Assembly: GCA_020049015.1 (NCBI GenBank)
Contig: JAIFLP010000056.1
Location: forward strand, 1-32,119
Length of the DNA: 32,119 nt
Direction: 5' to 3'
From: Bacteroidota bacterium
GTDB taxonomy: Bacteria; Bacteroidota; Bacteroidia; Bacteroidales; DTGW01
Position 1 is the first letter of the stretch, and each line of letters begins with the position of its first letter. The position numbers and the translations under genes were made by a program. Under the pieces are notes generated by a model. The model was not told the origin of the DNA and did not search any database. It saw only the letters and a program-made list of their open reading frames with translations. Below are positions 18,027 through 26,967 of the stretch, in pieces.

Positions 18027-18446
18027 ATGTTACAGCCAAAAAAGACAAAATATAGAAGACAGCAAAAGGGAAGGATGAAAGGTATCGCTCAAAGGGGTAA
18101 TACTTTAGCATTTGGTTCATTCGGAATTAAAACTCTTGAAAACTGTTGGGTTACTGGTAGACAGCTAGAAGCTGCCCGTCAGGCCATTAGCCGCCACATG
18201 AAACGTGAAGGTCAGGTATGGATCAGAATATTTCCAGATAAACCTATAACTAAAAAACCAGCTGAGGTTCGTATGGGTAAAGGTAAAGGAGCTCCTGAAG
18301 GTTTTGTTGCTCCCGTAACTCCTGGTCGTATTTTGTTTGAAGTGGATGGTGTTACTCCAGAAGTTGCAAGAGAAGCACTTCGCTTAGCTGCCAATAAATT
18401 ACCCGTAACAACAAAGGTTGTTGTACGCAGAGATATTGTTGAATAG
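18027..18446 (+). CDS. rplP: 50S ribosomal protein L16 (uL16)
   Basis: L16 helps shape the A-site tRNA region of the large subunit and is among the late-assembling proteins. The 139-aa protein begins [19 protein letters not shown], which is typical, and carries [66 protein letters not shown]. Gene order rpsC-rplP-rpmC is standard. Confidence 0.98.
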   Translation: MLQPKKTKYRRQQKGRMKGIAQRGNTLAFGSFGIKTLENCWVTGRQLEAARQAISRHMKREGQVWIRIFPDKPITKKPAEVRMGKGKGAPEGFVAPVTPGRILFEVDGVTPEVAREALRLAANKLPVTTKVVVRRDIVE

Positions 18447-18462
18447 TACAATGCAAATTACA

Positions 18463-18657
18463 ATGAAAGTTAGTGAAATAAAAGAGTTAACAGATAAGGA
18501 ATTGGTTGAAAGAATTGAAACCGAAAGAACCAACCAATTACGCATGAGAATCAACCATGCCGTTTCACCTTTGGAAAATCCCCTTAAGTTAAACGCTGGT
18601 CGTAAAGTAATAGCCAGGTTGTTAACAGTGAAACGTCAGAGACAATCAATTAAATAA
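18463..18657 (+). CDS. rpmC: 50S ribosomal protein L29 (uL29)
   Basis: L29 is a small helical hairpin protein near the tunnel exit, next to L23. The ORF track begins at 18418, inside rplP. The family-like start is MKVSEIKELTDKELVERIETER at 18463, giving 64 aa. An ATG at 18451 (MQITMKV) would add four residues and cannot be excluded. NHAVSPLENPLKLNAGRKVIARLLTVKRQR is typical of Bacteroidota L29. Confidence 0.95.
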   Translation: MKVSEIKELTDKELVERIETERTNQLRMRINHAVSPLENPLKLNAGRKVIARLLTVKRQRQSIK

Positions 18658-18669
18658 TTGACATTTTAG

Positions 18670-18927
18670 ATGGAAACGAGAAATTTTAGAAAAGAAAAAA
18701 CAGGTGTAGTTGTGAGCAATAAAATGGTTAAAACCATTGTTGTTGCCGTGAAACGCAAAATGATGCACCCCATTTACGGAAAATTTGTGAACAAAACTTC
18801 CAAATTCTATGCTCATGACGAAAACAATGATTGTTCTGTAGGCGATACTGTTAGAATATCTGAAACCAGACCATTGTCAAAGAACAAAAATTGGAGATTA
18901 GTTGAAATAATAGAAAGAGTTAAATAA
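18670..18927 (+). CDS. rpsQ: 30S ribosomal protein S17 (uS17)
   Basis: S17 is an OB-fold protein that binds 16S rRNA early in 30S assembly. The 85-aa sequence has [74 protein letters not shown], matching the family throughout. rplN starts 2 bases after its stop codon, so the two are likely translationally coupled. Confidence 0.98.
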   Translation: METRNFRKEKTGVVVSNKMVKTIVVAVKRKMMHPIYGKFVNKTSKFYAHDENNDCSVGDTVRISETRPLSKNKNWRLVEIIERVK

Positions 18928-18929
18928 CC

Positions 18930-19295
18930 ATGATACAACAAGAGAGTAGATTATCAGTTGCGGACAATAGCGGAGCCAAAGAAGTTCTCTGTATCCGTGT
19001 GCTCGGCGGAACCGGTAAAAGGTACGCGTCTATAGGAGATAAAATAGTAGTTTCCATTAAAAGTGCTTTGCCTTCCGGAGATGTTAAAAAAGGAGCTGTG
19101 AGCAAAGCTGTTGTTGTGAGAACTAAAAAGGAAGTAAGAAGGGCTGATGGTTCATATATCCGATTCGATGACAACGCTGTTGTTCTTTTGAATAATCAGG
19201 ATGAAATAAGAGGAACTCGTATATTTGGCCCTGTAGCTCGCGAACTTAGAGATAACTATATGAAAATAGTTTCTCTTGCACCTGAAGTATTATAA
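18930..19295 (+). CDS. rplN: 50S ribosomal protein L14 (uL14)
   Basis: L14 sits at the subunit interface, contacts 16S rRNA helix 14 and is the binding site of the silencing factor RsfS. The 121-aa protein starts [37 protein letters not shown] and ends with [28 protein letters not shown], both diagnostic. It opens the block equivalent to the E. coli spc operon, but no promoter box or terminator marks a boundary here. Confidence 0.98.
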   Translation: MIQQESRLSVADNSGAKEVLCIRVLGGTGKRYASIGDKIVVSIKSALPSGDVKKGAVSKAVVVRTKKEVRRADGSYIRFDDNAVVLLNNQDEIRGTRIFGPVARELRDNYMKIVSLAPEVL

Positions 19296-19313
19296 TTTAT
19301 AGATTTGAATAAT

Positions 19314-19637
19314 ATGCAAACAAAATTTCATATAAAAAAAGGAGACACTGTAAAGGTTATTGCTGGTGATAGCAAAGGCCAACAAGGTCGTGTCCTAGAA
19401 TTAATAAAGGAAAAAAACAGGGCTATCGTTGAGGGAGTTAATATGCTCTCTAAACATACCAAGCCCAATGCAAAAAGTCCGCAAGGAGCCATTATTAAAA
19501 AAGAAGGTGCAGTCCATGTTTCCAATTTAATGGTATTGGATCCTGCTTCCGGTAAAATTACTCGAATTGGCAGAAAAAGAAATGCCGAAGGTGATATAGT
19601 TAGATACGCTAAAAAATCTGGGGAGGAAATCAAGTAA
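19314..19637 (+). CDS. rplX: 50S ribosomal protein L24 (uL24)
   Basis: L24 initiates large-subunit assembly and lies near the tunnel exit. The KOW motif is visible as [36 protein letters not shown]. The track uses a TTG at 19305; the ATG at 19314 ([11 protein letters not shown]) is preferred and gives 107 aa. Its stop overlaps the rplE start (TAATG, 19635-19639), and its last codons contain GGGGAGG, which could act as a Shine-Dalgarno for rplE. Confidence 0.97.
   Translation: MQTKFHIKKGDTVKVIAGDSKGQQGRVLELIKEKNRAIVEGVNMLSKHTKPNAKSPQGAIIKKEGAVHVSNLMVLDPASGKITRIGRKRNAEGDIVRYAKKSGEEIK
19622..19626 (+). promoter_or_regulatory. possible Shine-Dalgarno (GGAGG) for rplE, inside rplX
   Basis: GGAGG ends 10 bases before the rplE ATG at 19637, within GGGGAGG. 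It lies in the codons for Gly-Glu-Glu at the end of L24, so it could be a coincidence of coding. Such motifs are otherwise nearly absent here. Confidence 0.35.
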
Positions 19638-20194
19638 TGAGTACGTATATTCCAAATCTTAAAAAACGCTATAAAGAAGAGATCATTCCTACTTTAATGA
19701 AAGATTTTAGTTATAAAAGCGTGATGCAGGTACCCCGCATCGAAAAAATTGTTATTAATCAGGGTGTTGGTGCAGCTGTTTCTGATAAAAAATTAATAGA
19801 AACCATCGTTACTGAATTAACAAATATAACTGGTCAAAAACCAGTTCAAACAAAAGCCAAAAAGGATATCTCTAACTTTAAGCTGAGAAAAAGTATGGCT
19901 ATTGGAACAAAGGTAACTTTGCGTCAAGCAAAAATGTATGAATTTCTCGAAAGACTTATTTGCGTGGCTCTTCCCCGCATCAGAGACTTTAAAGGAGTAA
20001 ACAATAAGCTGGATGGCCGAGGAAACTATACTTTAGGTATAACTGAGCAAATCATTTTCCCTGAAATAGATATCGATAAAACATCGAAATTAATGGGAAT
20101 GGAAATTTGCTTCGTTACTACAGCACAATCTGATGAAGAAGGTTTTGCGCTTCTTAAAGAATTCGGTATCCCTTTTAAAAATATTAAAAAGTAA
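19637..20194 (+). CDS. rplE: 50S ribosomal protein L5 (uL5)
   Basis: L5 binds 5S rRNA and forms part of the central protuberance. The length of 185 aa and the segments [55 protein letters not shown] and [33 protein letters not shown] are typical. The start codon shares one base with the rplX stop, implying translational coupling. Confidence 0.98.
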   Translation: MSTYIPNLKKRYKEEIIPTLMKDFSYKSVMQVPRIEKIVINQGVGAAVSDKKLIETIVTELTNITGQKPVQTKAKKDISNFKLRKSMAIGTKVTLRQAKMYEFLERLICVALPRIRDFKGVNNKLDGRGNYTLGITEQIIFPEIDIDKTSKLMGMEICFVTTAQSDEEGFALLKEFGIPFKNIKK

Positions 20195-20200
20195 TTCAAG

Positions 20201-20470
20201 ATGGCAAAAGAATCAATGAAAGCCCGCGAAGTTAAGAGGCAAAAATTAGTTGACAAGTACGCAGAAAAAAGGGCTAAGTTAAAAGCTGAAGGTGATTATG
20301 CAGGTTTAAGTATGCTGCCTAAAAATTCATGTCCTGTTCGATTGCACAATCGTTGCAAATTAACAGGAAGACCGAGAGGTTATATGAGAATGTTTGGAAT
20401 TAGCCGTATTACTTTTAGAGAAATGGCTTCAAATGGTCTGATTCCTGGAGTTAAAAAAGCAAGTTGGTAA
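20201..20470 (+). CDS. rpsN: 30S ribosomal protein S14 (uS14), zinc-free long form
   Basis: S14 is a late-binding protein of the 30S head. At 89 aa it is the long form. The region that carries CxxC...CxxC zinc ligands in the short form reads [28 protein letters not shown], without paired CxxC motifs, so it should not bind zinc. The end [11 protein letters not shown] is the standard S14 C-terminus. It follows rplE by 6 bases. Confidence 0.97.
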   Translation: MAKESMKAREVKRQKLVDKYAEKRAKLKAEGDYAGLSMLPKNSCPVRLHNRCKLTGRPRGYMRMFGISRITFREMASNGLIPGVKKASW

Positions 20471-20490
20471 CAATATAATAAGAGAATAAA

Positions 20491-20886
20491 ATGACAGATC
20501 CTATTGCAGATTATCTGACAAGACTAAGAAACGCTATCATGGCAAAACACCGGATAGTGGAAATCCCCGCTTCAAATATTAAAAAGGAAATTACAAAAAT
20601 CCTCTTTGATAAAGGTTATATTCTCAATTATAAATTTGAGGAAGTTGGTCCGCAAGGAAATATAAAAATTGCGTTGAAATATAATCCTGAAACTAAAAAT
20701 TCAGCGATTAAAGGAATTGAAAGAATTAGTACTCCAGGACTAAGAAAATATGTTGGTAACGACAACCTTCCGCGTGTAATTAACGGATTGGGTATAGCTA
20801 TCGTATCTACTTCTCATGGGGTAATGACTGATAAAGAAGCCAGGTCAAAAAAAATAGGTGGAGAAGTTTTGTGTTACGTATATTAA
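20491..20886 (+). CDS. rpsH: 30S ribosomal protein S8 (uS8)
   Basis: S8 binds the central domain of 16S rRNA; in E. coli it also represses the spc operon. The protein has the usual 131 aa, opening [20 protein letters not shown] and ending [31 protein letters not shown], including the rRNA-binding STSHGVMT segment. It is followed by rplF, whose leader has an unusual Shine-Dalgarno. Confidence 0.98.
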   Translation: MTDPIADYLTRLRNAIMAKHRIVEIPASNIKKEITKILFDKGYILNYKFEEVGPQGNIKIALKYNPETKNSAIKGIERISTPGLRKYVGNDNLPRVINGLGIAIVSTSHGVMTDKEARSKKIGGEVLCYVY

Positions 20887-20889
20887 ACC

Positions 20890-20896
20890 GAGGAGG
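20890..20896 (+). promoter_or_regulatory. strong Shine-Dalgarno (GAGGAGG) before rplF
   Basis: GAGGAGG lies in the 18-base rpsH-rplF spacer, outside any coding sequence, and ends 8 bases before the ATG at 20905. It would pair perfectly with the conserved 16S rRNA 3' end. It is the only such intergenic motif I see among the roughly 40 gene starts of this window. Confidence 0.75.
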
Positions 20897-20904
20897 AAAT
20901 TAAA

Positions 20905-21462
20905 ATGTCACGTATTGGTAAATTACCGGTTGTCATCCCCGAAAAAGTAACGGTTACTGTGGATAAAGCAAATGTTGTTACCGTAAAAGGTCCACTTGGC
21001 CAACTCGTTCAGACTGTCGATCCTGATATTAAAGTAGAGCTTGAAGGTATGCAATTATTGGTCAGTAGGCCTACCGATCAGAAAAGGCACCGTTCGCTAC
21101 ACGGTTTATATCGTTCATTGATAGCTTCTATGGTAAAAGGTGTTTCTGAAGGATTCACTATTGAACAAGAGCTAGTTGGTGTTGGTTATCGCGCTGAAGC
21201 AAAAGGTCAAAACCTTGAAATGAGTTTAGGTTATTCACATGATGTATTGTTTCAATTGCCAGCAGAAGTTAAAGTTGAAACTAAACAAGAAAAACGTGGT
21301 AATCCCATTGTTATTCTGAAAAGTCATGATAAACAATTAATCGGCACCGTTGCTGCAAAAATCAGATCGCTTAGAGCGCCTGAGCCTTATAAAGGTAAAG
21401 GTATTAGATTTGTTGGTGAAGTGGTTCGCAAAAAGGCCGGTAAATCAGCTAGTGTAAAATAG
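20905..21462 (+). CDS. rplF: 50S ribosomal protein L6 (uL6)
   Basis: L6 lies near the factor-binding site of the large subunit and contacts the sarcin-ricin loop region. Two similar alpha/beta domains are present; the start MSRIGKLPVVIPEKVTV and the C-terminal PEPYKGKGIRFVGEVVRKKAGKSA are typical. The length is 185 aa. It is the only gene here preceded by a textbook Shine-Dalgarno in noncoding sequence. Confidence 0.98.
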   Translation: MSRIGKLPVVIPEKVTVTVDKANVVTVKGPLGQLVQTVDPDIKVELEGMQLLVSRPTDQKRHRSLHGLYRSLIASMVKGVSEGFTIEQELVGVGYRAEAKGQNLEMSLGYSHDVLFQLPAEVKVETKQEKRGNPIVILKSHDKQLIGTVAAKIRSLRAPEPYKGKGIRFVGEVVRKKAGKSASVK

Positions 21463-21481
21463 TAAATAATAGAAGAATATT

Positions 21482-21838
21482 ATGAGTTTGCAAAAAATAC
21501 AAAGAAGATTAACCATCAAACACCGCATCAGAAAAAGAGTTTCTGGTACTACTGAAAAACCACGTTTGTCGGTATTTAGAAGTAATACCAATATTTATGT
21601 GCAGTTAATTGATGATATTAAAGGAAGTACGTTGGTTTCTGTTTCTTCTAAAGATAAAGAAATTGCAGCTTCAAAAGGAACTAAAATAGAACAAGCTGTT
21701 CAAGTAGGAAAATTATTAGCTGAAAAATCCTTACAAAAAGGAATCAGTGATGTTGTTTTCGATCGTAATGGCTATTTATATCACGGTAGAGTTAAATCAT
21801 TAGCTGATGCAGCTAGAGAAGGCGGACTTAAATTTTAA
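21482..21838 (+). CDS. rplR: 50S ribosomal protein L18 (uL18)
   Basis: L18 binds 5S rRNA together with L5. The 118-aa protein has a basic N-terminus ([41 protein letters not shown]) and the family C-terminus [29 protein letters not shown]. It follows the order rplF-rplR-rpsE. Confidence 0.98.
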   Translation: MSLQKIQRRLTIKHRIRKRVSGTTEKPRLSVFRSNTNIYVQLIDDIKGSTLVSVSSKDKEIAASKGTKIEQAVQVGKLLAEKSLQKGISDVVFDRNGYLYHGRVKSLADAAREGGLKF

Positions 21839-21846
21839 ACTATATC

Positions 21847-22362
21847 ATGTCAGGAAATATTAGAAAAGTAAAAACCAGCGACCTCGAATTAAAAGACAGG
21901 TTGGTAAGCATCCAAAGGGTTACAAAAGTAACAAAGGGTGGTAGAACATTCAGCTTCTCAGCTATCGTTGTTGTAGGTAACGAAGCAGGCGTTGTTGGTT
22001 ATGGCCTAGGTAAAGCAAATGAAGTTACCACTGCCATTTCAAAAGGTGTTGAGGATGCCAAGAAAAATCTGATTAAGGTGCCTATCCTTAAAGGTACTAT
22101 TCCGCATGAACAAGTTGCTAAATTTGGAGGCGCTAGCGTTTTCCTTAAGCCTGCAACAAGTGGTACCGGAGTAAAGGCTGGTGGTGCGATGCGTGCTGTA
22201 CTCGAAAGTGTTGGTATTCATGATGTACTTGCTAAGTCTAAGGGTTCTTCAAATCCTCACAATCTTGTTAAAGCAACTTTTCAAGCTTTAATAGAGTTAA
22301 GAGATGCAAGAGCAGTAGCTATGCAAAGAGGTGTTAAGCTTGATAAAGTGTTTAATGGATAA
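21847..22362 (+). CDS. rpsE: 30S ribosomal protein S5 (uS5)
   Basis: S5 lies at the mRNA entry region and affects decoding accuracy. The N-terminal dsRBD-like domain contains [36 protein letters not shown], including the loop where spectinomycin-resistance changes occur in other species; the basic residues there are intact. The C-terminal domain includes [40 protein letters not shown]. The length is 171 aa. rpmD begins 4 bases later. Confidence 0.98.
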   Translation: MSGNIRKVKTSDLELKDRLVSIQRVTKVTKGGRTFSFSAIVVVGNEAGVVGYGLGKANEVTTAISKGVEDAKKNLIKVPILKGTIPHEQVAKFGGASVFLKPATSGTGVKAGGAMRAVLESVGIHDVLAKSKGSSNPHNLVKATFQALIELRDARAVAMQRGVKLDKVFNG

Positions 22363-22366
22363 GATT

Positions 22367-22546
22367 ATGACTAAAATTAAAATAACACAAACCAGAAGTA
22401 AGATAGGTTTTGACAAACGTCAACAAGCTACTTTACAAGCGTTAGGCTTAAATAAAACTAACGATAGCGTTGAAAAAGAAGTTAACGCACAAATTCAGGG
22501 TATGGTTAACAAGGTAAAGCATCTTGTTAAAGTCGAAAACATTTAA
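22367..22546 (+). CDS. rpmD: 50S ribosomal protein L30 (uL30)
   Basis: L30 is a small peripheral large-subunit protein. The true protein is MTKIKITQTRSKIGFDKRQQATLQALGLNKTNDSVEKEVNAQIQGMVNKVKHLVKVENI, 59 aa, the usual size. The ORF track start at 22331 lies inside rpsE and would add unrelated residues. An ATG at 22355 is also possible but overlaps rpsE. Confidence 0.95.
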   Translation: MTKIKITQTRSKIGFDKRQQATLQALGLNKTNDSVEKEVNAQIQGMVNKVKHLVKVENI

Positions 22547-22561
22547 AGATACGATATTAAA

Positions 22562-23011
22562 ATGGATTTAAGTAAGTTAAAACCGGCAGAAGGTTCAGTT
22601 AGAGCTAACAAAAGATTAGGTAGAGGTCAGGGTTCTGGCGGCGGTGGAACCGCAGGTCGTGGACATAAAGGCGCTAAATCACGTTCAGGTTATTCCCAAA
22701 AACTTGGGTTCGAAGGTGGTCAAATGCCCCTAGCCAGAAGGGTACCTAAGTTCGGATTTAAGAATATCTCTCGCAAGGAGTTTAAAGGTATCAATTTATT
22801 TACTTTGCAGCTTTTGGCCGACAAAGGTTTCAGTACAATTGATGTGCAAACTTTGGTTGATGCTGGTTTGATTTCAAAGAATAAATTGGTTAAAATTCTC
22901 GCAAAAGGAGAAATAACTTCAAAAATTTCTATTAAAGTACATGCATTTTCCGAAAAAGCTAAATCCATGATTGAAGCTGCCGGTGGTTCTGTTGAAAAAA
23001 TTGAAAATTAA
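22562..23011 (+). CDS. rplO: 50S ribosomal protein L15 (uL15)
   Basis: L15 joins late in 50S assembly and contacts much of 23S rRNA through its extended N-terminus, visible as the Gly/Arg-rich RLGRGQGSGGGGTAGRGHKGAKSRSGYSQKLGFEGGQMPLARRVPKFGF. The C-terminal domain ends with HAFSEKAKSMIEAAGGSVEKIEN. The length is 149 aa. Its stop overlaps the secY start by one base (TAATG), coupling the two. Confidence 0.98.
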   Translation: MDLSKLKPAEGSVRANKRLGRGQGSGGGGTAGRGHKGAKSRSGYSQKLGFEGGQMPLARRVPKFGFKNISRKEFKGINLFTLQLLADKGFSTIDVQTLVDAGLISKNKLVKILAKGEITSKISIKVHAFSEKAKSMIEAAGGSVEKIEN

Positions 23012-24336
23012 TGAAAACACTGATCAAAACAATATCGAATATATTTAAGATCGAGGAACTGCGGAGCAGAATTCTTTATACTTTAGGAATATTACTTATT
23101 TACCGTTTAGGCTCTTTTGTAATTATTCCAGGTATTGATCCTTCAGCTTTGGAAGGTTTAAAAGATCAAACTTCTAAAGGTATTCTTGGTTTACTCGATA
23201 TGTTCTCCGGTGGCGCTTTCTCAAATGCATCTATATTTGCTTTGGGAATTATGCCTTACATTTCTGCTTCTATTGTGGTACAGCTTCTAACTATGGCAGT
23301 GCCATATTTCCAAAGATTGCAGAAAGAGGGTGAAAGTGGTCGCCGTAGAATAAATCAGATTACCCGCTTCCTTACTTTAGCAATTTTATTATTACAAGCT
23401 CCTAGCTATTTAGCAAACTTAAGTGTTCAATCGCCTGGTGCTTTTGTGCCTTCAGCATGGTTTACTTTTACTTCGGTAATGATCTTATCCGCAGGTACCA
23501 TTTTTGTAATGTGGCTTGGTGAGAGAATTACAGAAAAAGGAATAGGAAACGGTATCTCACTGATTATTATGGTGGGTATTATAGCAAGATTACCCTATGC
23601 AATTGCTGCTGAGTTTATATCTCGTATCACTCAAAAAAGTGGAGGTGGCCTCGTCCTTCTATTAGTAGAATTTGTTATTCTATTCCTCGTATTTGTCGCA
23701 TCTATTCTTTTGGTACAGGGTACTAGAAAAATACCTGTACAGTATGCCAAAAGAATTGTTGGTAATAAGCAATATGGTGGAGTTAGACAATATATCCCGT
23801 TAAAGGTGAATGCGGCTGGTGTAATGCCCATAATTTTTGCTCAGGCTCTTATGTTTATTCCTATCACCGTAGCCGGTTTTGGAGATTCAGATCAACTTCG
23901 AGGTTTCGCTGCTGCATTTGCTGACTTTACTGGTTTTTGGTATAATTTTACTTTTGCGACATTAATTATTTTGTTCACGTATTTTTATACTGCCATTATC
24001 ATGAATCCTAATCAAATGGCTGAAGAAATGAAAAAGAATGGTGGTTTTATTCCCGGTGTAAAACCAGGTAAGAAAACTTCTGAATTTATTGATGCTATTA
24101 TGTCGCGAATTACGCTTCCAGGGTCTATTTTTCTGGCTTTGGTTGCTATATTACCTGCATTTGCTATGATATTAGGTGTAAATAATAGTTTTGCTCAATT
24201 TTTTGGTGGAACTAGTTTGTTAATTCTTGTGGGTGTTGTTTTAGATACTTTGCAACAAATTGAAAGTCATTTACTTATGAGACATTATGATGGACTTATG
24301 AAAACAGGTCGCATCAAAGGTCGCTCAGGTAATTAA
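23011..24336 (+). CDS. secY: protein translocase channel subunit SecY
   Basis: SecY forms the channel of the SecYEG complex, through which proteins cross or enter the inner membrane. About ten membrane segments can be followed, from ILYTLGILLIYRLGSFVIIPGI to ILVGVVLDTLQQIESHLLMRHY. The plug and early segments contain GILGLLDMFSGGAFSNASIFALGIMPYISASIVVQLL, a SecY signature. The cytoplasmic loop GTRKIPVQYAKRIVG is also conserved. The length of 441 aa is normal. Its start is coupled to rplO. Confidence 0.98.
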   Translation: MKTLIKTISNIFKIEELRSRILYTLGILLIYRLGSFVIIPGIDPSALEGLKDQTSKGILGLLDMFSGGAFSNASIFALGIMPYISASIVVQLLTMAVPYFQRLQKEGESGRRRINQITRFLTLAILLLQAPSYLANLSVQSPGAFVPSAWFTFTSVMILSAGTIFVMWLGERITEKGIGNGISLIIMVGIIARLPYAIAAEFISRITQKSGGGLVLLLVEFVILFLVFVASILLVQGTRKIPVQYAKRIVGNKQYGGVRQYIPLKVNAAGVMPIIFAQALMFIPITVAGFGDSDQLRGFAAAFADFTGFWYNFTFATLIILFTYFYTAIIMNPNQMAEEMKKNGGFIPGVKPGKKTSEFIDAIMSRITLPGSIFLALVAILPAFAMILGVNNSFAQFFGGTSLLILVGVVLDTLQQIESHLLMRHYDGLMKTGRIKGRSGN

Positions 24337-24358
24337 TGATATATAAACGTTCTTTGTA

Positions 24359-25141
24359 ATGATTGAATTGAAGAATGCTGAAGAAATTCAGTTACTTAAG
24401 CTGAGTGCAGAATTGGTTTCAAAAACTTTGGCCGAAGTGGCTAGAATTATTAAACCAGGTGTTAGTACCAATCATTTGGATAAGTTAGCTGAAGAGTTTA
24501 TTCGAGATCATCATGCCAAACCAGGCTTTCTTGGTTATAGTGGTTATCCGAAAACATTGTGTACTTCTGTAAATGAACAGGTAGTACATGGTATTCCATC
24601 TGATTATATACTAAAGGATGGTGACATTGTTTCAGTTGATTGTGGTGTTTTGTTAAATGCTTTTTATGGCGATTCAGCATATACTTTTGCGGTAGGCGAT
24701 GTGAATTCAGAAGTTTTAATGCTGCTGAAAAGAACTAAAGAGTCTCTCTATCTTGGTATTGAACAAGCTATACATGGTAAAAGAATTGGTGATATCGGAT
24801 ATGCCATACAAAGCTATTGCGAAGCTAATGGATATTCTGTAGTAAGAGAAATGGTAGGACATGGCATCGGAAAGAATTTGCACGAAGCGCCACAAGTACC
24901 AAATAATGGAAAAAGAGGCAGTGGACAAGTATTAAAAAGTGGATGTAGCATTTGTATTGAGCCTATGATAAACATGGGAACAAAACAAATCGTTCAGGAA
25001 AATGATGGTTGGACAGTCAGAACAAAGGATAAAAAACCTTCTGCTCATTTTGAGCATGCGGTTGTAGTGCAGGAAGGACAAGCTTTAGTATTGTCAAGCT
25101 TTCATTATATCGAGGAGGTATTAGGTGAAAAAGAGTTTTAA
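24359..25141 (+). CDS. map: type I methionine aminopeptidase
   Basis: This enzyme removes the initiator Met from new proteins. The five metal ligands are all present with family spacing: Asp94 (VDCGV), Asp105 (FYGDSAYT), His168 ([10 protein letters not shown]), Glu201 (CIEPMIN) and Glu232 (FEHAVVV), each three residues earlier than in E. coli (97, 108, 171, 204, 235). At 260 aa there is no N-terminal zinc-finger extension. Its place between secY and infA is the usual Bacteroidota arrangement and pairs Met removal with translation. Confidence 0.98.
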   Translation: MIELKNAEEIQLLKLSAELVSKTLAEVARIIKPGVSTNHLDKLAEEFIRDHHAKPGFLGYSGYPKTLCTSVNEQVVHGIPSDYILKDGDIVSVDCGVLLNAFYGDSAYTFAVGDVNSEVLMLLKRTKESLYLGIEQAIHGKRIGDIGYAIQSYCEANGYSVVREMVGHGIGKNLHEAPQVPNNGKRGSGQVLKSGCSICIEPMINMGTKQIVQENDGWTVRTKDKKPSAHFEHAVVVQEGQALVLSSFHYIEEVLGEKEF

Positions 25142-25155
25142 TTTTTAAAAAAATA

Positions 25156-25374
25156 ATGTCGAAACAGTCTGCTATTGAACAAGATGGATCTATTAATGAA
25201 GCATTGTCGAATGCAATGTTTAGGGTAGAACTTGAAAATGGGCACATAATTACTGCTCATATATCCGGCAAAATGAGAATGCATTACATTAAGTTGTTGC
25301 CTGGAGATAAAGTTAAAGTAGAAATGTCGCCTTATGATTTAACAAAAGGAAGAATAACATTTAGATATAAATAA
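25156..25374 (+). CDS. infA: translation initiation factor IF-1
   Basis: IF-1 occupies the 30S A site during initiation. The 72-aa OB-fold protein shows [52 protein letters not shown], the family core. The start [13 protein letters not shown] is normal. It follows map by 14 bases and precedes rpmJ by 6 bases. Confidence 0.98.
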   Translation: MSKQSAIEQDGSINEALSNAMFRVELENGHIITAHISGKMRMHYIKLLPGDKVKVEMSPYDLTKGRITFRYK

Positions 25375-25380
25375 AACAGT

Positions 25381-25497
25381 ATGAAAGTACGTGCATCTAT
25401 TAAAAAGCGCAGTGAGGACTGCAAAATTGTAAGACGTAAGGGTAAATTGTTTGTAATAAACAAAAAGAATCCTAAATTTAAACAACGTCAAGGATAA
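25381..25497 (+). CDS. rpmJ: 50S ribosomal protein L36 (bL36), zinc-free form
   Basis: This gene is too short for the ORF track. It encodes 38 aa, [38 protein letters not shown], the exact family length with the typical KVRASIKK start and KQRQG end. Zinc-binding L36 has ligands at positions 11, 14, 27 and 33 (Cys, Cys, Cys, His). Here they are Ser, Cys, Asn and Phe, so zinc binding is lost. It lies between infA and rpsM as expected. Confidence 0.96.
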   Translation: MKVRASIKKRSEDCKIVRRKGKLFVINKKNPKFKQRQG

Positions 25498-25525
25498 TAT
25501 TGTAAACAGTGATAAATATTTTTAT

Positions 25526-25903
25526 ATGGCAAGAATAGTTGGTGTTGATTTACCAAAGAATAAAAGAGGGGTTATTGGCCTCACTTACATTTATGGCATT
25601 GGAAAAAATGCAGCTGAGAGTATTTTAGATGAGGCTGGAATCAGTCATGATCTGAAGGTTAAAGATTGGAATGACGATCATTTGGCTAAAATCCGTGGTA
25701 TTATCAATGAAAAGTTCAAAGTAGAAGGCGAATTACGTTCTTCTGTTCAATTGAACATTAAACGATTAATGGATATTGGTTGTTATAGGGGCTTAAGACA
25801 CCGTTCTGGTTTACCAGTTAGAGGACAAAGCACCAAGAACAATGCCAGAACAAGAAAAGGTAAAAAGAAAACTATTGCTAACAAGAAAAAAGCTGTTAAA
25901 TAA
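25526..25903 (+). CDS. rpsM: 30S ribosomal protein S13 (uS13)
   Basis: S13 in the 30S head contacts the P-site tRNA and the large subunit through bridge B1. The 125-aa protein has [34 protein letters not shown], the helix-two-turn-helix region, and the rRNA-binding C-terminus [30 protein letters not shown], followed by a basic tail that touches tRNA. It begins the block equivalent to the alpha operon. Confidence 0.98.
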   Translation: MARIVGVDLPKNKRGVIGLTYIYGIGKNAAESILDEAGISHDLKVKDWNDDHLAKIRGIINEKFKVEGELRSSVQLNIKRLMDIGCYRGLRHRSGLPVRGQSTKNNARTRKGKKKTIANKKKAVK

Positions 25904-25911
25904 TAAGTAGT

Positions 25912-26301
25912 ATGGCAAAGAAAACTGGAGTTTCAAAAAAGAAAGTTGTTAAAATAGAAGCGTTGGGACAGGCTCATGTTCATGCTTCTTTCAATAATGT
26001 GATCATCACTTTAACTAATAATTCAGGTCAAACCATATCATGGTCATCTGCCGGAAAAAAAGGATTTAAAGGATCAAAGAAAAACACGCCATATGCAGCT
26101 CAAACAGCAGCAGACGATTGCGCAAAAGTAGCTTATGAATTAGGCTTGCGTAAAGTAAAAGTATATGTTAAAGGACCGGGAGCTGGTCGCGAATCTGCTA
26201 TAAGAGCTATTAATACCGCTGGTATTGAGGTTACTGAAATTGTAGATGTTACCCCGCTTCCTCACAATGGATGTCGTCCTCCTAAGAAAAGAAGAGTTTA
26301 A
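25912..26301 (+). CDS. rpsK: 30S ribosomal protein S11 (uS11)
   Basis: S11 is part of the 30S platform near the mRNA exit and Shine-Dalgarno helix. The 129-aa sequence includes [54 protein letters not shown] and the C-terminal [20 protein letters not shown], diagnostic for the family. Its N-terminus is Lys-rich. Confidence 0.98.
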   Translation: MAKKTGVSKKKVVKIEALGQAHVHASFNNVIITLTNNSGQTISWSSAGKKGFKGSKKNTPYAAQTAADDCAKVAYELGLRKVKVYVKGPGAGRESAIRAINTAGIEVTEIVDVTPLPHNGCRPPKKRRV

Positions 26302-26336
26302 TTTTTCGTTGATAATTATTAATTATTTAAATAGAA

Positions 26337-26948
26337 ATGGCAAGATACACAGGACCGAAGTCGAAGAAAGCCAGGGCAATAGGGGAACCAATTTTTGGTT
26401 CGGATAAGAGTTTTGAGAAAAAGAATTATCCTCCCGGGCAACACGGTTTAACTAAAAAAAGAAAAAAAACTTCTGAGTACGGAGTACAGCTTAAAGAAAA
26501 GCAAAAAGCTAAATACACTTATGGTGTTTTGGAAAAACAATTTGCTAATTTATTCGACAAGGCCAGTCGAAGCAAAGGTGTAACCGGTGAAGTTTTATTA
26601 CAACTTCTAGAGTCAAGACTTGATAATGTTGTTTTCAGAATGGGCATCGCTCCTACACGAAATGCAGCACGTCAATTAGTTGGACACAGGCATATCTTAG
26701 TAAATGGTGAAGTGGTTAATATCCCTTCCTATTCCGTTAAGCCTGGTGATGTTATTGGTGTTAGAGAAAAATCAAAATCCTTAGAGGTAATTATAGAAGC
26801 TCTACAATCAATACGACACAATCAATTTTCATGGATAGAGTGGGACAAAGATGCAATGTCGGGTAAATACCTCAATGCTCCTTTGAGAAACGAAATCCCA
26901 GAAAACATTACGGAACATCTTATTGTTGAGTTGTATTCTAAGAACTAA
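26337..26948 (+). CDS. rpsD: 30S ribosomal protein S4 (uS4)
   Basis: S4 starts 30S assembly by binding the 5' domain of 16S rRNA; in E. coli it also represses the alpha operon. The S4 RNA-binding domain runs at about residues 90-150 ([52 protein letters not shown]). The N-terminal region [21 protein letters not shown] lacks the Cys zinc ligands found in some S4 proteins. The length is 203 aa. Confidence 0.98.
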   Translation: MARYTGPKSKKARAIGEPIFGSDKSFEKKNYPPGQHGLTKKRKKTSEYGVQLKEKQKAKYTYGVLEKQFANLFDKASRSKGVTGEVLLQLLESRLDNVVFRMGIAPTRNAARQLVGHRHILVNGEVVNIPSYSVKPGDVIGVREKSKSLEVIIEALQSIRHNQFSWIEWDKDAMSGKYLNAPLRNEIPENITEHLIVELYSKN

Positions 26949-26967
26949 AATATTATAAAAAACATAT

